A stretch of 64,000 nucleotides of DNA from Prosthecobacter algae (GCF_039542385.1 NZ_BAABIA010000009.1:1-64000); one strand, 5' to 3'; positions 7,105 through 17,600 are shown, counted from the first letter of the stretch. Notes: generated by a model not told the origin, from the letters alone. Translations and numbers: made by a program.

Positions 7105-8079
7105 ATGCCCACACACCCCTTGAGCGACCACCCTGCCGAAGTCGAACTTCCACCCGATGCAGCCACGACAGATGATCACCGTAACCCGCGCCGACGACGA
7201 CGTGATGCTGAGGAAGCTGCGCCCGATCTTGGTATCATCATCCAGCCAGAGCCCCGTCACTGCCTCGACAAGCTGATCCTGCACCCGGAGGTGAAGACGG
7301 ACATCCTTGCCGGTCTGCGAGCACTGGAAACCCGCTCTGACCTGGACCGCATCTGGAACCTGAGCAGCATCCAGCCTCAGCAGGGCCGCTGCATTCTCAA
7401 CTTCTACGGCCCACCCGGCACCGGTAAGACGCGCGCAGCCTTGGGCATTGCCCATCGGCTTGGGAACCCGCTCTATCAGGTGGACTACTCAGCGGTGATC
7501 TCGAAATACCTCGGCGACACTGCCAAGCACATCAAAGCCGCGTTTGACGCTGCCCGCGATCACAACGCGGTGCTGTTCTTCGACGAAGCCGACAGCCTGC
7601 TTTCCAAGCGTGTATCAACCGGTGAGTCCTGCGCAACCTCCATCAACCAGAACCGCAACTGCCTGATGCAGGAGTTGGACCGCTTCGACGGCGTGGTGAT
7701 CGTGACGACGAACCTGTTTGAGAACTACGACCCAGCGCTGCTTCGCCGTATCCAGCGTCATATCAAATTCCGCGTTCCAGACGCCTCCATGCGCGGGGAG
7801 CTGTTCGCCCTTCATCTACCAAACCCTGAGCGGGTACAGGCCGATTACGCGGTTCTCACGGAGCTATCGCGGGGCCTCAGTGGCGGGGACATCCTGAACA
7901 TCTGCCTGAATGCGATCTATGCCGGTAGCACGGACCCGAACCCGGAGCGGTGGAGGGTCACACAGGAGATGCTGGAGCGGGAGATTGCGAAGGCGAAGAA
8001 GGCCAAGGCGGAACACGCGGGAGAGAAGGGTAAGAGCCGGAGGAGGATTGGGTTTTGTGCGGGGAGTGCTCCGTCGTGA
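7105..8079 (+). CDS. AAA+ ATPase, classic (FtsH/VPS4-like) clade
   Basis: A 324-residue protein. Walker A is GPPGTGKT (about 102-109), Walker B is VLFFDEADSL (Asp160-Glu161), sensor 1 is VIVTTN and the arginine-finger region is DPALLRRIQRHIKF. The pore-loop position has SKYLGDT, typical of the classic AAA clade that remodels or unfolds proteins. The N-terminal 45 residues are charged and probably disordered; the C terminus is a basic tail. The leader contains AACCTGATA about 9 bp before the ATG, without a Shine-Dalgarno sequence. No protease domain is present, so it may act as an unfoldase or in element maintenance. Confidence 0.85.
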   Translation: MPTHPLSDHPAEVELPPDAATTDDHRNPRRRRRDAEEAAPDLGIIIQPEPRHCLDKLILHPEVKTDILAGLRALETRSDLDRIWNLSSIQPQQGRCILNFYGPPGTGKTRAALGIAHRLGNPLYQVDYSAVISKYLGDTAKHIKAAFDAARDHNAVLFFDEADSLLSKRVSTGESCATSINQNRNCLMQELDRFDGVVIVTTNLFENYDPALLRRIQRHIKFRVPDASMRGELFALHLPNPERVQADYAVLTELSRGLSGGDILNICLNAIYAGSTDPNPERWRVTQEMLEREIAKAKKAKAEHAGEKGKSRRRIGFCAGSAPS

Positions 8080-8242
8080 ATGAGTCAGGGCTCAAATGCA
8101 GTCTGTAAGTCCATGAGAATGGGCATCCTTTGACAGGCTTCTGAAGGCCCTCGGATTTTCCCGTTGATGTTTTTGAACAGCAAGAGCGGCGACGTGCTGC
8201 CACCCTCTTTCTGACGATTTCCCTAGCAGGTCACGCTGCGCG

Positions 8243-9280
8243 TTAGGCTTCCTCATCATCATCGAGAGAGTTGGCAGGCAGGCGCACGGTGGCTGGTAGA
8301 GTTGCCAGTTTACAGTGCGACGAGCACTCGACAGAGGTGCTGTCCCAGCCGACGACCGCGAGGAGCACGATTGCCAGCGGCAAGAGAAACAGCGCTAGAA
8401 TCTCGAAGTCGAAATACTCCTCGCGCAGGGCGAGATCATTTTCACATGCACTCTCCGTGTCCTCAGAATCAGACGGCGGCATTGGCATCGAAGTGTTCTG
8501 TAGCAGCGGCACCAGAATGGCCAGAGAACGGTCATCACGCGTCGTCTGGCTCCAATGCTCGGCTTCGAGCATGCTGGTGAGATTCCCGTTATTGAGATCA
8601 CCCGTAGCAAGAAGATCGGCAAGCTGACGGTTGGCCTCCGCCGGAACCTGCGCCGTCTGGTCGATGAACTTGGCCGCCGTGCCGTCGCTCATCAGCAGCA
8701 CGGCTTCGAGGCCAGTGGATGAAAATATCCCGCCGTGCAGATTCAGCGGGCCGTCTGGACGTGCCTGCACGAAATGCGTTTGATTGGCGAACGATCCGCC
8801 CGTCTGGCAGAAAGGCATCGCCAGCACGCCTGCACGCTGCACGACGATGGGACTGTCCCCCACGCACATCCATCCCGTGCTTATGCGTCCGGAAACGGTG
8901 AGTGAGAGCGTGAACTCGAACTCTCCTGCAGGCAGTCCGGAGGCTTCCGAAAGACGACGCTGTTCACGTGCCGCGGTGCAGTACAGTTGCGAAGCGACGC
9001 CCTTCCATGCGACCCGTGCGAGTGCCGGATCATCGCGGTCCAGACATTGCGCGAGTTCCGTTTCCAGTTCGAGCAGCCGCTGGCGCAGGGCCGTGATGGC
9101 GGCTTCGGCACCGTCATGGCTGCGCCGGGCGCTGCCGCGTCCGTCGAGAACGATCCCACATGGGCGCGGCGCAGCCCACGCGGCGGCGCGGTCCTGGCAG
9201 GGCACGCCGCGTTCCAGATGACCTCCCCCGGGCACGGCGGCGGAGAGGGAGGTCCATCCGTGGGCCGTGTCTGTCGTCAT
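8243..9280 (-). CDS. PP2C-type protein phosphatase with C-terminal membrane segment (TerY-P/YegK-like)
   Basis: A 345-residue protein. The start is ATG at 9280, 4 bp after the VWA gene stop; an upstream extension of the frame runs through the VWA gene and is a shadow. GGGHLERGVPCQDRAAAW followed by IVLDGRGSARRSHDGA matches the metal-binding N terminus of the PP2C_2 group (H..G.PCQD, then D-G-x-G-S), and CVGDSPIVVQ is a second conserved strand. Near the C terminus a hydrophobic stretch (ILALFLLPLAIVLLAVVGW) predicts one transmembrane helix. It lies in an operon with a VWA protein and a kinase, so it probably reverses phosphorylation by that kinase. Confidence 0.75.
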   Translation of the reverse strand: MTTDTAHGWTSLSAAVPGGGHLERGVPCQDRAAAWAAPRPCGIVLDGRGSARRSHDGAEAAITALRQRLLELETELAQCLDRDDPALARVAWKGVASQLYCTAAREQRRLSEASGLPAGEFEFTLSLTVSGRISTGWMCVGDSPIVVQRAGVLAMPFCQTGGSFANQTHFVQARPDGPLNLHGGIFSSTGLEAVLLMSDGTAAKFIDQTAQVPAEANRQLADLLATGDLNNGNLTSMLEAEHWSQTTRDDRSLAILVPLLQNTSMPMPPSDSEDTESACENDLALREEYFDFEILALFLLPLAIVLLAVVGWDSTSVECSSHCKLATLPATVRLPANSLDDDEEA

Positions 9281-9284
9281 GGAT

Positions 9285-10037
9285 TCACATCGCCCAGTCA
9301 TACTCGTCCACGTGAGGGGTTGCCCTTTGCTGGGTGGTGGATCCGCTGGTGACGACCTTGAGGCTGTCGGCAAGCCAGCGGAAGAATTCCTTGAAATGCA
9401 GTCCCTGAAGCAGATGCGGTGGGCAGTCGGGCGGCAGGATGGAGGCCAGCGTATGCATGTCCACGCCTTGGCCGATGCCGATCCCCATGAACTGCAGGCC
9501 GCCGCGTGCCGCTTTCTCCCGTGCGCGTGCGGCGGGACCGTGCCATTCGTCATTGGGCTGGCCATCGGTGAACAGGATCATCCACGGTTTGTAGGCCGCC
9601 AGCCCCTGCGCCTTGTAGAAGCGGCGTCGGGCGGAGATCTCGTTGAGGCCCAGCGTGATCGCGGCACCCATGGGCGTGTTGCCGCCGGCATCCAGACGCG
9701 GGCTCGGACTCTTGAGGGCATCAACCGCCGGCTCGAATCCGCGCAAGACCTCGACGCTCGACCCGAAGGGGATGAGGCAGGGTTCCACCGAGAGGCGCGC
9801 GATGGCATCCGAGCCCACTTCCTGATAAAACTGACCCACGCCCTCCTGCAATTCGCGAATGGGTTCCCCGGCCATGCTGGAGGAGCAGTCCAGCAGCAGC
9901 ACCACCGGGCAGCGCGGCTGCGGATTCGCGGCGAAGTCCAGCTTCACCAGTTGCAGGCTGCGGCTGACGGTGGGGAAATCGGTTTCGAGATCGATGACTG
10001 GAGAGAAAGAGGAGGAAGGGTTGCGGGAGGAGTTCAT
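9285..10037 (-). CDS. VWA-domain protein, TerY/YegL-like
   Basis: A 250-residue protein that is essentially one von Willebrand factor A domain. The MIDAS metal site is complete: DCSSS at 50-54, the GGNTPMG threonine loop and TDGQPND. LFTDGQ, FMGIGIGQGVDM and FFRWLADSL follow the pattern of TerY and E. coli YegL. It lies between the kinase gene (54 bp upstream) and the PP2C gene (4 bp downstream). In TerY-P systems this protein is thought to scaffold or be modified by the kinase/phosphatase pair; the target here is unknown. Confidence 0.88.
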   Translation of the reverse strand: MNSSRNPSSSFSPVIDLETDFPTVSRSLQLVKLDFAANPQPRCPVVLLLDCSSSMAGEPIRELQEGVGQFYQEVGSDAIARLSVEPCLIPFGSSVEVLRGFEPAVDALKSPSPRLDAGGNTPMGAAITLGLNEISARRRFYKAQGLAAYKPWMILFTDGQPNDEWHGPAARAREKAARGGLQFMGIGIGQGVDMHTLASILPPDCPPHLLQGLHFKEFFRWLADSLKVVTSGSTTQQRATPHVDEYDWAM

Positions 10038-10091
10038 GGGGGGCTTGGATTTGATTAAGTGGAAGGACTGAGGTGTGAAGAATTCCGAAAC

Positions 10092-11234
10092 TTAATTGGT
10101 GTTGGTGGCAGGTAGCTTGGCGCGGGCGGGGATCAGCGCGGCATCTGCCTTGCCGGAGCGCAGGCGGTATTCGTAGCGTTCCAGGGCTTCGCGCCACTCG
10201 GCGATGGCCGGCCGGGCGGCTGCATCGGCATGCCCATCGCGAAAGCAGCGGATAAAAAGGTTCTTCAAATCGAAGCTCATGTGGCTCCAGATCACATACC
10301 AGGGGCCGGGCGGCATGGGGCAGTCCGCGTCCTTGCCGAGGCCGCAGATGCCGACACGGAGGTTGTCCACGGGGTCATTGCCGTTGCGATGGCGATAGGG
10401 ATTGTTGCCGAGGTTGAGGATGAAGAACAGCACCATGCCCACAGAAAACCGCAGGCTTGCCGGCTTCACCGATGCCTCGCTCCAGCGGCTGCGCTCCAGC
10501 AGTTCCGGTGCAGCAAGATCCGGCCGCACCGCCTCGCACAAGTGCAGGTTTCCTGCGGCATCTAGAAACTGATACCCGTCGCAGTCGATGAAGGCGCAGC
10601 GTGCAGTCGTCACATCGACGAGGAAGTTGCAGGGATTGAAGTCCACCGGCAGCGTCCGCTCTGCGGAGAGGATCTCGATCGTTTCGAGAAAGTCTAGGCA
10701 CAGGCGCACAAGGTGCAGGCGGTTCCAATTCGGGGCGAACTCTCGCATATTCTGTGGGGCACCGAGCAGTCCTTGAAGGCTGATGCCAGCTTGGCGCCGC
10801 ATTGCATAGCCGCACCATCGGCCCGAGTTCGGATCATACAATTGTCGCAGCGGCCATGCAGCACGATCCAATCCGCGCAAACGCTGGTTAGCAGTCATTG
10901 CGGCGATCTTCTGTTCCAGTCGTGCCGCAGACCTGGCATCCTGCAGGACGCGAGCGTGGTACACCTTCACCAGCACATCCACCCGCTCCTCCAGTTGGTA
11001 CACGACTCCTTCACCACCACGGGCGAGTTCTTTCCCCAGTCGCTTCTCCATTCCATACACATCACATACGCCTTGCAGGACTCTCCGTTTGGCCTTGGGT
11101 GAGGCAGCCGTCTTGATTGGTGTGCTCTGCGTGAACGAAGGCGTTGGGGACTGCAATACCGGTTTGCTTGGTTTAGATGCAGCGACTGCCTGTGGCGCAG
11201 AAGCCGCGAAGAATTGTCTGATCAGTGCGAACAT
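10092..11234 (-). CDS. Serine/threonine protein kinase-like, YegI/TerY-P type
   Basis: A 380-residue protein. The first 55 residues are Ala/Pro/Ser-rich. The kinase core has a glycine loop RGGEGVVY (about 72-79) and a VKVY lysine (about 90). The catalytic loop reads VDFNPCNFLVD (Asp198, Asn203), lacking the usual HRD histidine and arginine. FIDCDGYQF stands where DFG is expected. These substitutions are typical of the YegI-like branch, not signs of decay. The C-terminal region after about 300 (WYVIWSHMSFDLKNLFIRCF) is helical and resembles the end of that family. First large gene of the triad operon, 37 bp after a small membrane protein gene. Confidence 0.8.
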   Translation of the reverse strand: MFALIRQFFAASAPQAVAASKPSKPVLQSPTPSFTQSTPIKTAASPKAKRRVLQGVCDVYGMEKRLGKELARGGEGVVYQLEERVDVLVKVYHARVLQDARSAARLEQKIAAMTANQRLRGLDRAAWPLRQLYDPNSGRWCGYAMRRQAGISLQGLLGAPQNMREFAPNWNRLHLVRLCLDFLETIEILSAERTLPVDFNPCNFLVDVTTARCAFIDCDGYQFLDAAGNLHLCEAVRPDLAAPELLERSRWSEASVKPASLRFSVGMVLFFILNLGNNPYRHRNGNDPVDNLRVGICGLGKDADCPMPPGPWYVIWSHMSFDLKNLFIRCFRDGHADAAARPAIAEWREALERYEYRLRSGKADAALIPARAKLPATNTN

Positions 11235-11271
11235 AGTGTGTGAGAGTGGTTTTGAGATTGGGCCACCTGCA

Positions 11272-11493
11272 TCAACTCAGGATCAAGATAAGTAGAATAA
11301 TCAGAATCAGGCAGCCCCAGCCATTGCTACCGCTGCCGGAATTGTTACTGCGGTGGACGCGGACCCACTCGTTCGGGCGGGCGTGTATGTGGCGAATGCG
11401 GCGGCTCATGATGTCGGGGGCTGGTTTTCGGTGGCTCGGTGTTGGTCCTTTCCTATTGTGAAGGCCGCACTTGTTCATTTTTCCGGACATCAC
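11272..11493 (-). CDS. Small C-terminally anchored membrane protein
   Basis: A 73-residue protein: a basic N-terminal half, a Gly/Ser/Asn linker and a strongly hydrophobic tail (GWGCLILIILLILILS) that would insert in the membrane. It lies just upstream of the kinase in the same direction, so it may be the first gene of the kinase/VWA/PP2C operon and anchor the signalling proteins. An alternative start is the Met at codon 6. The low similarity to anything I know limits confidence. Confidence 0.5.
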   Translation of the reverse strand: MMSGKMNKCGLHNRKGPTPSHRKPAPDIMSRRIRHIHARPNEWVRVHRSNNSGSGSNGWGCLILIILLILILS

Positions 11494-11548
11494 TGCATTT
11501 TTTTGAAGCTTGTTGATGATCGTTTTCCTCTACCTCAATCCAGACACT

Positions 11549-12101
11549 ATGAATCAAGATGCTGCGCAGCCCTCTGATAAAACCACCATCACTACTGAAG
11601 AATTGACAGGGGCCATTCCATCGGCTTCGGCTCTCTGCGACCCAGAGTTCCGATCACAGCTCGAAGAAACGCTCAAGAACCATCTCTTCGCTGGCACCAT
11701 CGTCATAGTATCGGGGTCGAGTTTTGCGTTTGTCCGGATAGACGGGCATTCGGATGATCTATTTTGCCATCGCTCGGTCTGGCCAGAGGATTCCTCCTTG
11801 ATGGTGCCTGGTCGACGAGTCGAATCAAAGTGGGCTTGCGTTTTCATGACAAGAATGCCGCGTGGTAGCCGCCGTCATTGCCACTGTGGCTTGGCTGGAC
11901 ACCGAAGAGCCCGACTTTCGCGAAGCAGCGCTCGGCATCATGGATGGAGGATGGAAATGCTTGGTTCCGAAACAGCCTCTTGTCGAAGTGCTGCCAGCCG
12001 CTGGCACAAAGGTTGATCAGCTCAGTGATGTTCTTTCAAGTGAACCGGACCGTGACAAAATTGATCCTGTTCTCGACCTGATTTATTTCAACTACCGATA
12101 G
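11549..12101 (+). pseudogene. Cold-shock-domain-like protein interrupted by a frameshift
   Basis: The frame from ATG 11549 encodes an acidic N terminus, then a segment (AGTIVIVSGSSFAFVRIDG, DDLFCHRSV, MVPGRRV) that resembles a cold-shock/S1-like beta barrel, in which GFGFI and DVFVH are conserved. At about 11855-11865 this frame turns into a basic, Cys/Arg/Ser-rich sequence, while the +1 frame becomes protein-like (VAAVIATVAWLDTEEPDF to LIYFNYR, stop 12101). A single inserted base would explain both. It is either a decayed gene or an assembly indel. It is divergent from the TerY-P operon. Confidence 0.5.
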
Positions 12102-12124
12102 CGCAACATGACGGCCCACTTTGT

Positions 12125-13246
12125 TCAATGGACAAATTCATGTGTTGGGTTGCAGGCTAGTTTCTCGACGAAAGCCGCAAAGTCTTTAAGCGCAGGTGCT
12201 AGAGCGGAACCCACTATCGCAGTCTCCCAGTTGGCTTCCGTGCGTTGGCCGTTGAGTGAGTATGGGTTGAAGTTAGCCGATAGAATGCCGCAGAACTGCT
12301 TGTCGATGAGAATTCCCTTTGCGTGCAGTCCGGTGATTCCCCGTAATTCCATGCCGTGCTTGATCAACTCAACGGTCGCACGATCCGGGTAATTATCTGT
12401 CTTGAAATGCTCGGGTCGGACAACTGCGCGAACATGAACGCCGCGTTGAAGTGCCGCCAGTAAAGCATCACCGAATCCCGGAATAGTGTCAGTTTCATAG
12501 AGCGACATGGTGATCAGAAAAATCTCGAATTTCGCTCCGTTGATCAGCTCTGTCAGCTTTTCGCTGATGACGCCAATTGCAGGAGCGGAGAGGAACAACT
12601 TGGCATCCCCGAGGCACCAGTGCGATGATTCTTGCGATTCTGTGGCGTGGGATTTTTGCAATTTTTCATCAAGCGTCACTGCTCCGGCTAAAGCCTTCAT
12701 CGAGTAGGGGCTCGATCTCCAAATGCGATCAAAGGCGTCTTTTGTTCCGGCTAGCGAAGCCTGGTCGTCGATAACAATGGCGGCTTCCAAGGCACGGCCC
12801 CTCAATGAATTTTTTGTGAGATTCGCGGAACCGAACACTGCCTTTCTTCTATCGAGATGAACTAACTTTGTGTGAGGCGTGGTTCTGGGCGAGCGGAGTA
12901 GGACGCCGACTTTTGCGAGGGTTCGGATGACTTCATGGTGGATTTCTTTGACATTCAGAGATGCATCCCAACCCTTCGTCACCATCTTCCCTCGATTGTC
13001 AGTCAGTGGAGCGAGAATTCTGACCACCACTCCGCGCTTCCGCGCATCGCAAAGCAAATCGACCACACCAGGGTCATCAATTATTGGGGAAATAATTCGG
13101 AGCGAATCTCCGTCTGCCGCCAGCTCCAGGATTGATTCGATCTCTTGTGTGAGACCTCCATGTGGGGTGGTGGCCCGAAAACATCCATCTGCGCGAATCC
13201 CGCTGGTGAGCGAATTGAAATCTTGGGTGGTGCTAATCCAATTCAT
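12125..13246 (-). CDS. Phospholipase D-family nuclease with two HKD motifs
   Basis: A 373-residue protein. The start is ATG 13246, 4 bp after the upstream gene's stop; a longer version of this frame overlaps that gene and is a shadow. Two HxK motifs are present: HTKLVHLD (His125, Lys127, Asp132) followed by VFGSANLT, and HAKGILID (His308, Lys310, Asp315) followed by ILSANFN. Both half-sites are complete, so it should be active as a monomeric PLD-fold phosphodiesterase, most likely a nuclease given the helicase partner. Last gene of the leftward helicase operon. PLD nucleases also partner helicases in DISARM, but no DUF1998 protein is present here. Confidence 0.85.
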   Translation of the reverse strand: MNWISTTQDFNSLTSGIRADGCFRATTPHGGLTQEIESILELAADGDSLRIISPIIDDPGVVDLLCDARKRGVVVRILAPLTDNRGKMVTKGWDASLNVKEIHHEVIRTLAKVGVLLRSPRTTPHTKLVHLDRRKAVFGSANLTKNSLRGRALEAAIVIDDQASLAGTKDAFDRIWRSSPYSMKALAGAVTLDEKLQKSHATESQESSHWCLGDAKLFLSAPAIGVISEKLTELINGAKFEIFLITMSLYETDTIPGFGDALLAALQRGVHVRAVVRPEHFKTDNYPDRATVELIKHGMELRGITGLHAKGILIDKQFCGILSANFNPYSLNGQRTEANWETAIVGSALAPALKDFAAFVEKLACNPTHEFVH

Positions 13247-13250
13247 GGCC

Positions 13251-14612
13251 TCACGAGAATTCGCTGATGAAATCCACCACATCCCCATCGGGGCTCCGGC
13301 GTGCGGCTGCCAGCATCGCGTCGAAGCGTACTCTCGCCTTTCCAGAGTCACTTTTCCAAGCCTCGGAAATACGGTTTTGGCTTTCAGACCACCACGTCGG
13401 AAGGTCGAAAGTTGAATCGACTCCGTTGGATGCCAGATGCGTAAGTCTCCGCAGGCCAGCGAGCAACAGCAACACTTCAGCAGTCTTGTCGTCTCGTGGC
13501 TCAATGTGCCTGACAGCGAAACTAAACGGGTGCCACCAGTGCGGAAACGAGAGCATATCCCTGAGTTGCGCGGGGAATTCTTCGGATGGCACTCGCGACG
13601 CTTCTCCTTCCTCCTGCCAATCATCATCCGACTCTTCGGCATCCCGTTTGCCAAACCATAGCGGCACTTTGGCTGGATGAGGTAGTGAAACTAACAGTGT
13701 GCCGTTTTTGCCTTCATATTCGAGGTGAGGTTTCCACGCTGGCGGGATGTCCTGGGCGACAAGCCCACTCGCATCCGGCTGAAACAATCCATAGGCAGAG
13801 TGTTTTCCTCGTCTGATCTGCTCCGCGAATTTTTCCGCATGGGCAACGTCCACCGACAACAATTCAAGGTCGGGGCGACAAGCGGGTCTAACCGAAATCG
13901 CACCGTCATCCCTAACCTCCGCCAGGGCAAGAAGCCAGCGCTGGCGCAGGCATTTGCCAGACCCTTCAATCACTTCAATGGCCCCTTCAGGAATTCCCCA
14001 ATCCGCCTTGCACTTGGGGTCGGTATCTTCTAAAGCACGGACGAGGTAGGTTTGTCCGGTCGAATGAAGAGGAGCCACCCAGCAAGCATTCCTTTGAAGT
14101 TTCCCCGTATAATCCTCAACCGCTCCTCCCGCCTCTGCCAGATTCACCTCGACCCAGTGCCATCGCGGAGCTTTCCCGAGCACAAGTGGCACAAGCCCGC
14201 CGGTTGGCCCATTTACGAGGAATGCATAGGGTTGCACGACTTCCCTAGTCCACTTTCCTCGCGAAAGCCTGTCCAACGTATCGCTTGGGACAGCATACCC
14301 TGTAGCTTTTTGGGTGATCACACGCGGAAAACGTTCCAAATCATGGATGACGGCATCCACGACAAACATTTCCAAACCCAGGAGTGACGACAATTCCTGA
14401 CTTGTCAAAGGGCCGAACCTCGCAAGCGCTTCCAGCAAGTGGCGTTCAATGACGCCCATCTCCTCCTCAAGACAAACCTTCAGGTGGTGCTCGACCTCGA
14501 TAATAGGCCACGCCATGGGGATAAGTCTTCTGAGTGTAGGTGCTTCGGCGGTTTCAGCCAAGGCCTCCTCGATGACTTTGAAAAGGTTAAGCGGTCTTTG
14601 TTTTCTAGCCAT
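13251..14612 (-). CDS. Winged-helix-like protein of unknown function, helicase partner
   Basis: A 453-residue protein. The start is ATG 14612, which has GGGAGG 9 bp upstream; it lies inside the last codons of the helicase gene. Residues about 55-105 (IERHLLEALARFGPLTSQEL, LGLEMFVVDAVIHDLERF) look like a winged helix. The rest is a mixed alpha/beta region with VQPYAFLVNGPTGGLVPLVL and an acidic stretch EESDDDWQEEGE. It is not a recognised family. It sits between the helicase and the PLD nuclease, so it may be an adaptor or DNA-recognition subunit. Confidence 0.65.
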   Translation of the reverse strand: MARKQRPLNLFKVIEEALAETAEAPTLRRLIPMAWPIIEVEHHLKVCLEEEMGVIERHLLEALARFGPLTSQELSSLLGLEMFVVDAVIHDLERFPRVITQKATGYAVPSDTLDRLSRGKWTREVVQPYAFLVNGPTGGLVPLVLGKAPRWHWVEVNLAEAGGAVEDYTGKLQRNACWVAPLHSTGQTYLVRALEDTDPKCKADWGIPEGAIEVIEGSGKCLRQRWLLALAEVRDDGAISVRPACRPDLELLSVDVAHAEKFAEQIRRGKHSAYGLFQPDASGLVAQDIPPAWKPHLEYEGKNGTLLVSLPHPAKVPLWFGKRDAEESDDDWQEEGEASRVPSEEFPAQLRDMLSFPHWWHPFSFAVRHIEPRDDKTAEVLLLLAGLRRLTHLASNGVDSTFDLPTWWSESQNRISEAWKSDSGKARVRFDAMLAAARRSPDGDVVDFISEFS

Positions 14613-17600
14613 TGTGTTCATCCTCCCAAACGTGAAGCACCCGACCTCGATCAGAGACATGTTTGCGGAAGCGACTTAGCACTTCAGCACCCTCGTCCGT
14701 GCCATAACGATGGTCTGTAAGCGACTCGATGTCTCCCACCAAAATCAGCATTCGCTTCGCCCTTGAGAAGGCAACATTCAGACGACGTAGATCATGCACC
14801 CAACGGAGCCCTGGCCCTTCCCAGCCCCGGCCTCTGCATGGCCCACAGCGTTGGCCGTGTGAGATTCCTTTTCCTCTGCACCTTTTACATTGCGTCGGAC
14901 TCCGAACAAATGATGCAATCATGACATCCCGCTCTGAGCCTTGAAAACTGTCCACTGAAGCAATGTCATTTTTTTCCAAAGTGACATGGCTGCCCGAAGC
15001 GAAGAACTCACTGAGTTTCTGCTCCATCAGGACTTTCTGTGCAGCGTAAGGCGTGACTACGCCGAAAGTGACAGCCTCACCAAGACTCTGTCTGGCCTGC
15101 TTGAGAATACGCCGCGTTAAGTCCACTTCGAGTGGGTTTTGAATACTTGTCGAGTCGTCATTGGGCGTCTCCTCGTGCCGATCTTGATAGGCCGAGGTCG
15201 AAACTAGGCAAACAGCCTTCGTGAACTCACCGAAGGCCAAATGGCGAGCCTCTGCCGTTACGCCGTTCTCAAGGCCACCATCGTCTTGGTAAAAGACATG
15301 CCCGATGAAATCAGCAATGTCAGGGTGCATCCTGAATTGGCGATTCAGCACCACCCTAGGAACCGAAGGTCGTGTTTCGGTCAGCCATTCAAAGGCGCTG
15401 CGTTCTAGCCAGCACGAGGACATCGACGGTTTGAACGACTGACTCGATGAGGGCAGGCGTGTCACGTCATGACACCGTGCGGAGCATGAATTCTCGCACT
15501 GCCGTCCGAGCTCCATCGGTGGGGCCGGAGGCAACTGCATCTCGTCGCCAATCAGAATGGCACGCTTGGCTCGGGACAGAGGAATCAAAGTCTGGGCCAG
15601 AGTCGCGTGAGCCGCTTCGTCTACAATCACCATGTCCACGCCCTCCTTGCCGTAATACTCGTGGAATGCCCTCCATGATGCCAGGCCGACACAGGTGCTC
15701 AGAAAGACCTGTGTCGTGTTCCAAAAGAGTCCGGTGAGCTCTTGCGAAGACGTTTCGGCGGCCTGTTGCCAACGCTCGCAAAAAGCTGCCTTCTCTTCAT
15801 TCCGCCTGATGGCGTGGATCAGTTCGCTGATCCGGTCGTTCCACACTGGCGGCGGGTTGTCCCATGTGATGGGCGCAAATTCCCCAGCCGCATTCCATGC
15901 CTGGGCGGCACGCTCCTGGGGCGGCAAATGTTCAGACTCTGCCAGCTCCCGCTCATGCTTCAGATCCTGCAAACGCCCGCGCAACGATTGTTGCGCTGCT
16001 TCAAGGACCATGTTGCTCGCTGACTGCACTTCTTGAATGGCGGTGGATGCATGGCAGCGGCACTCTTGAAGGTTCCTCTCATGTTCCGCGAAGGAGCACT
16101 CATATTGCGCAATCTGCCGCCTCGCCGCCTGCTCGTCCGCGATGGCGCGCGAGAAGCGCTGCTGCAACAACGCAGCTGTTGCGAACATGTTTGGCACCAG
16201 GGACGAAAGGTCAAACCATCTGCCCGGTTCGGCCCCGCTGTGTTCAGGCGCAGCGCCGGTCTTCTTCAGGTAGGCACCCGCCGCATCATCACCTCTTTCT
16301 GCCGCAGCGCGCCAGTCTGCCTGGGCTTTGAGCAGTGCACGACCGTCGGCGGCGGCTTCAACCTCGATACGTGCGAGCTCGCTGTCTCTGTTCGATTCCA
16401 AGGTCGTTGTCTGATCCGCTCGCTGGCGCTCAGCTGTCTCCCTCGTCCGTTCGAACTCCTCCTGTGCCTCTTGCGTGAGGCATTCAATCTCGTGACGCCT
16501 CGCCGCCAGGATGACAGCTCCAGCATGGGCGGATTCCAGCATTTTGGGCAGGGGAGCGAGCCTGCCTCGGAGATCGTGACAGGCCTGCACTTGTGCGGCA
16601 GCCCGCTCACGCACCCGGGCCAGAAAGCCCTGCTTTGTGCCGCCTTCGAGGTAAGCTCTCTCCAAGTCGGTGAGGCGTGGATTGTCAGGGCGGGCATGGC
16701 GCACCATGCGGAGTGAGCCATCGCGATGAAGCCGCTCAAGAACATTCGCAACGGCCTGATGTGTCTCACTGCAGATCAAGACTTTCTGCTTCCTCGGGAT
16801 CGCCTGCCGCACGGCCTCGGTGATCACCGTGGTCTTGCCCGTCCCTGGCGGTCCCTTCACCAAAACCAGCGGCGCGTCCGACATCATCCAGTTCAAGGCG
16901 GCCTGCTGCCTCGGGTTTCCGCTAAGGGCCGGATCAGATGCGACGACATCCAGCGCAGTCACCGGTCTGCCGGGTGCATTTTTCGTGAAGGCTGAGATCA
17001 GATCAGGCGCTTCATCAGGTATGCACCAGCGAGCCAGCTCCTTCAACTGGGCCAGTTCAGGGGGAGGGATCAGATAGGGGGACACCCACACGCATTCCGG
17101 CACGTCGGCCACCACGATATCAGCGGGAAAACTGATCAAAAAGCAGGGCGATCTCGCGGAGCAGTCGAGGCCGGCAAAGAGCGGATCCACAGGTTTCCCG
17201 AACGGATCTGGAGACTGGCGCCTGATCTGCACTTCGCTGCCGCGTTCATCATAGGCCAGCCGGAGGGGGGTGGACACAGCGAACGGCTCCGTGCCTCCCC
17301 GCGCCCAAGCGGGCGGCTTGATGATGGGAAACCTCAAGATCACCCGTTTCCGCATTCGTGCGGTCGTGGCCTCTGGCGCACCGAGTTGAACCGCACGGAA
17401 GTCCAGCAATTCACGCGCTACACCGCCCGCCTCCATCGCCATCTCTAGACATACACCGAGCCCTGCGATTTCGTGTTGAACTGCCACGACTGCGGCACGC
17501 GCCGCCGAATCTTCATCCGCTTTGCGCAGCAGGACATGGAGCAGTTTCCTGGCATTCTGAGAAAGCGCATAGTCAGCACCAGCGACACCGTCCCAGGCAG

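Noticed and set aside
9267-10058. 263-codon open frame on the + strand
   Set aside because: It is opposite the VWA gene with its complete MIDAS motifs; the translation is low in hydrophobic core pattern.
13251-13654. N-terminal extension of the PLD nuclease frame
   Set aside because: It overlaps the upstream gene, is Arg/Cys/Ser-rich and lacks domain character; ATG 13246 follows the upstream stop by 4 bp.
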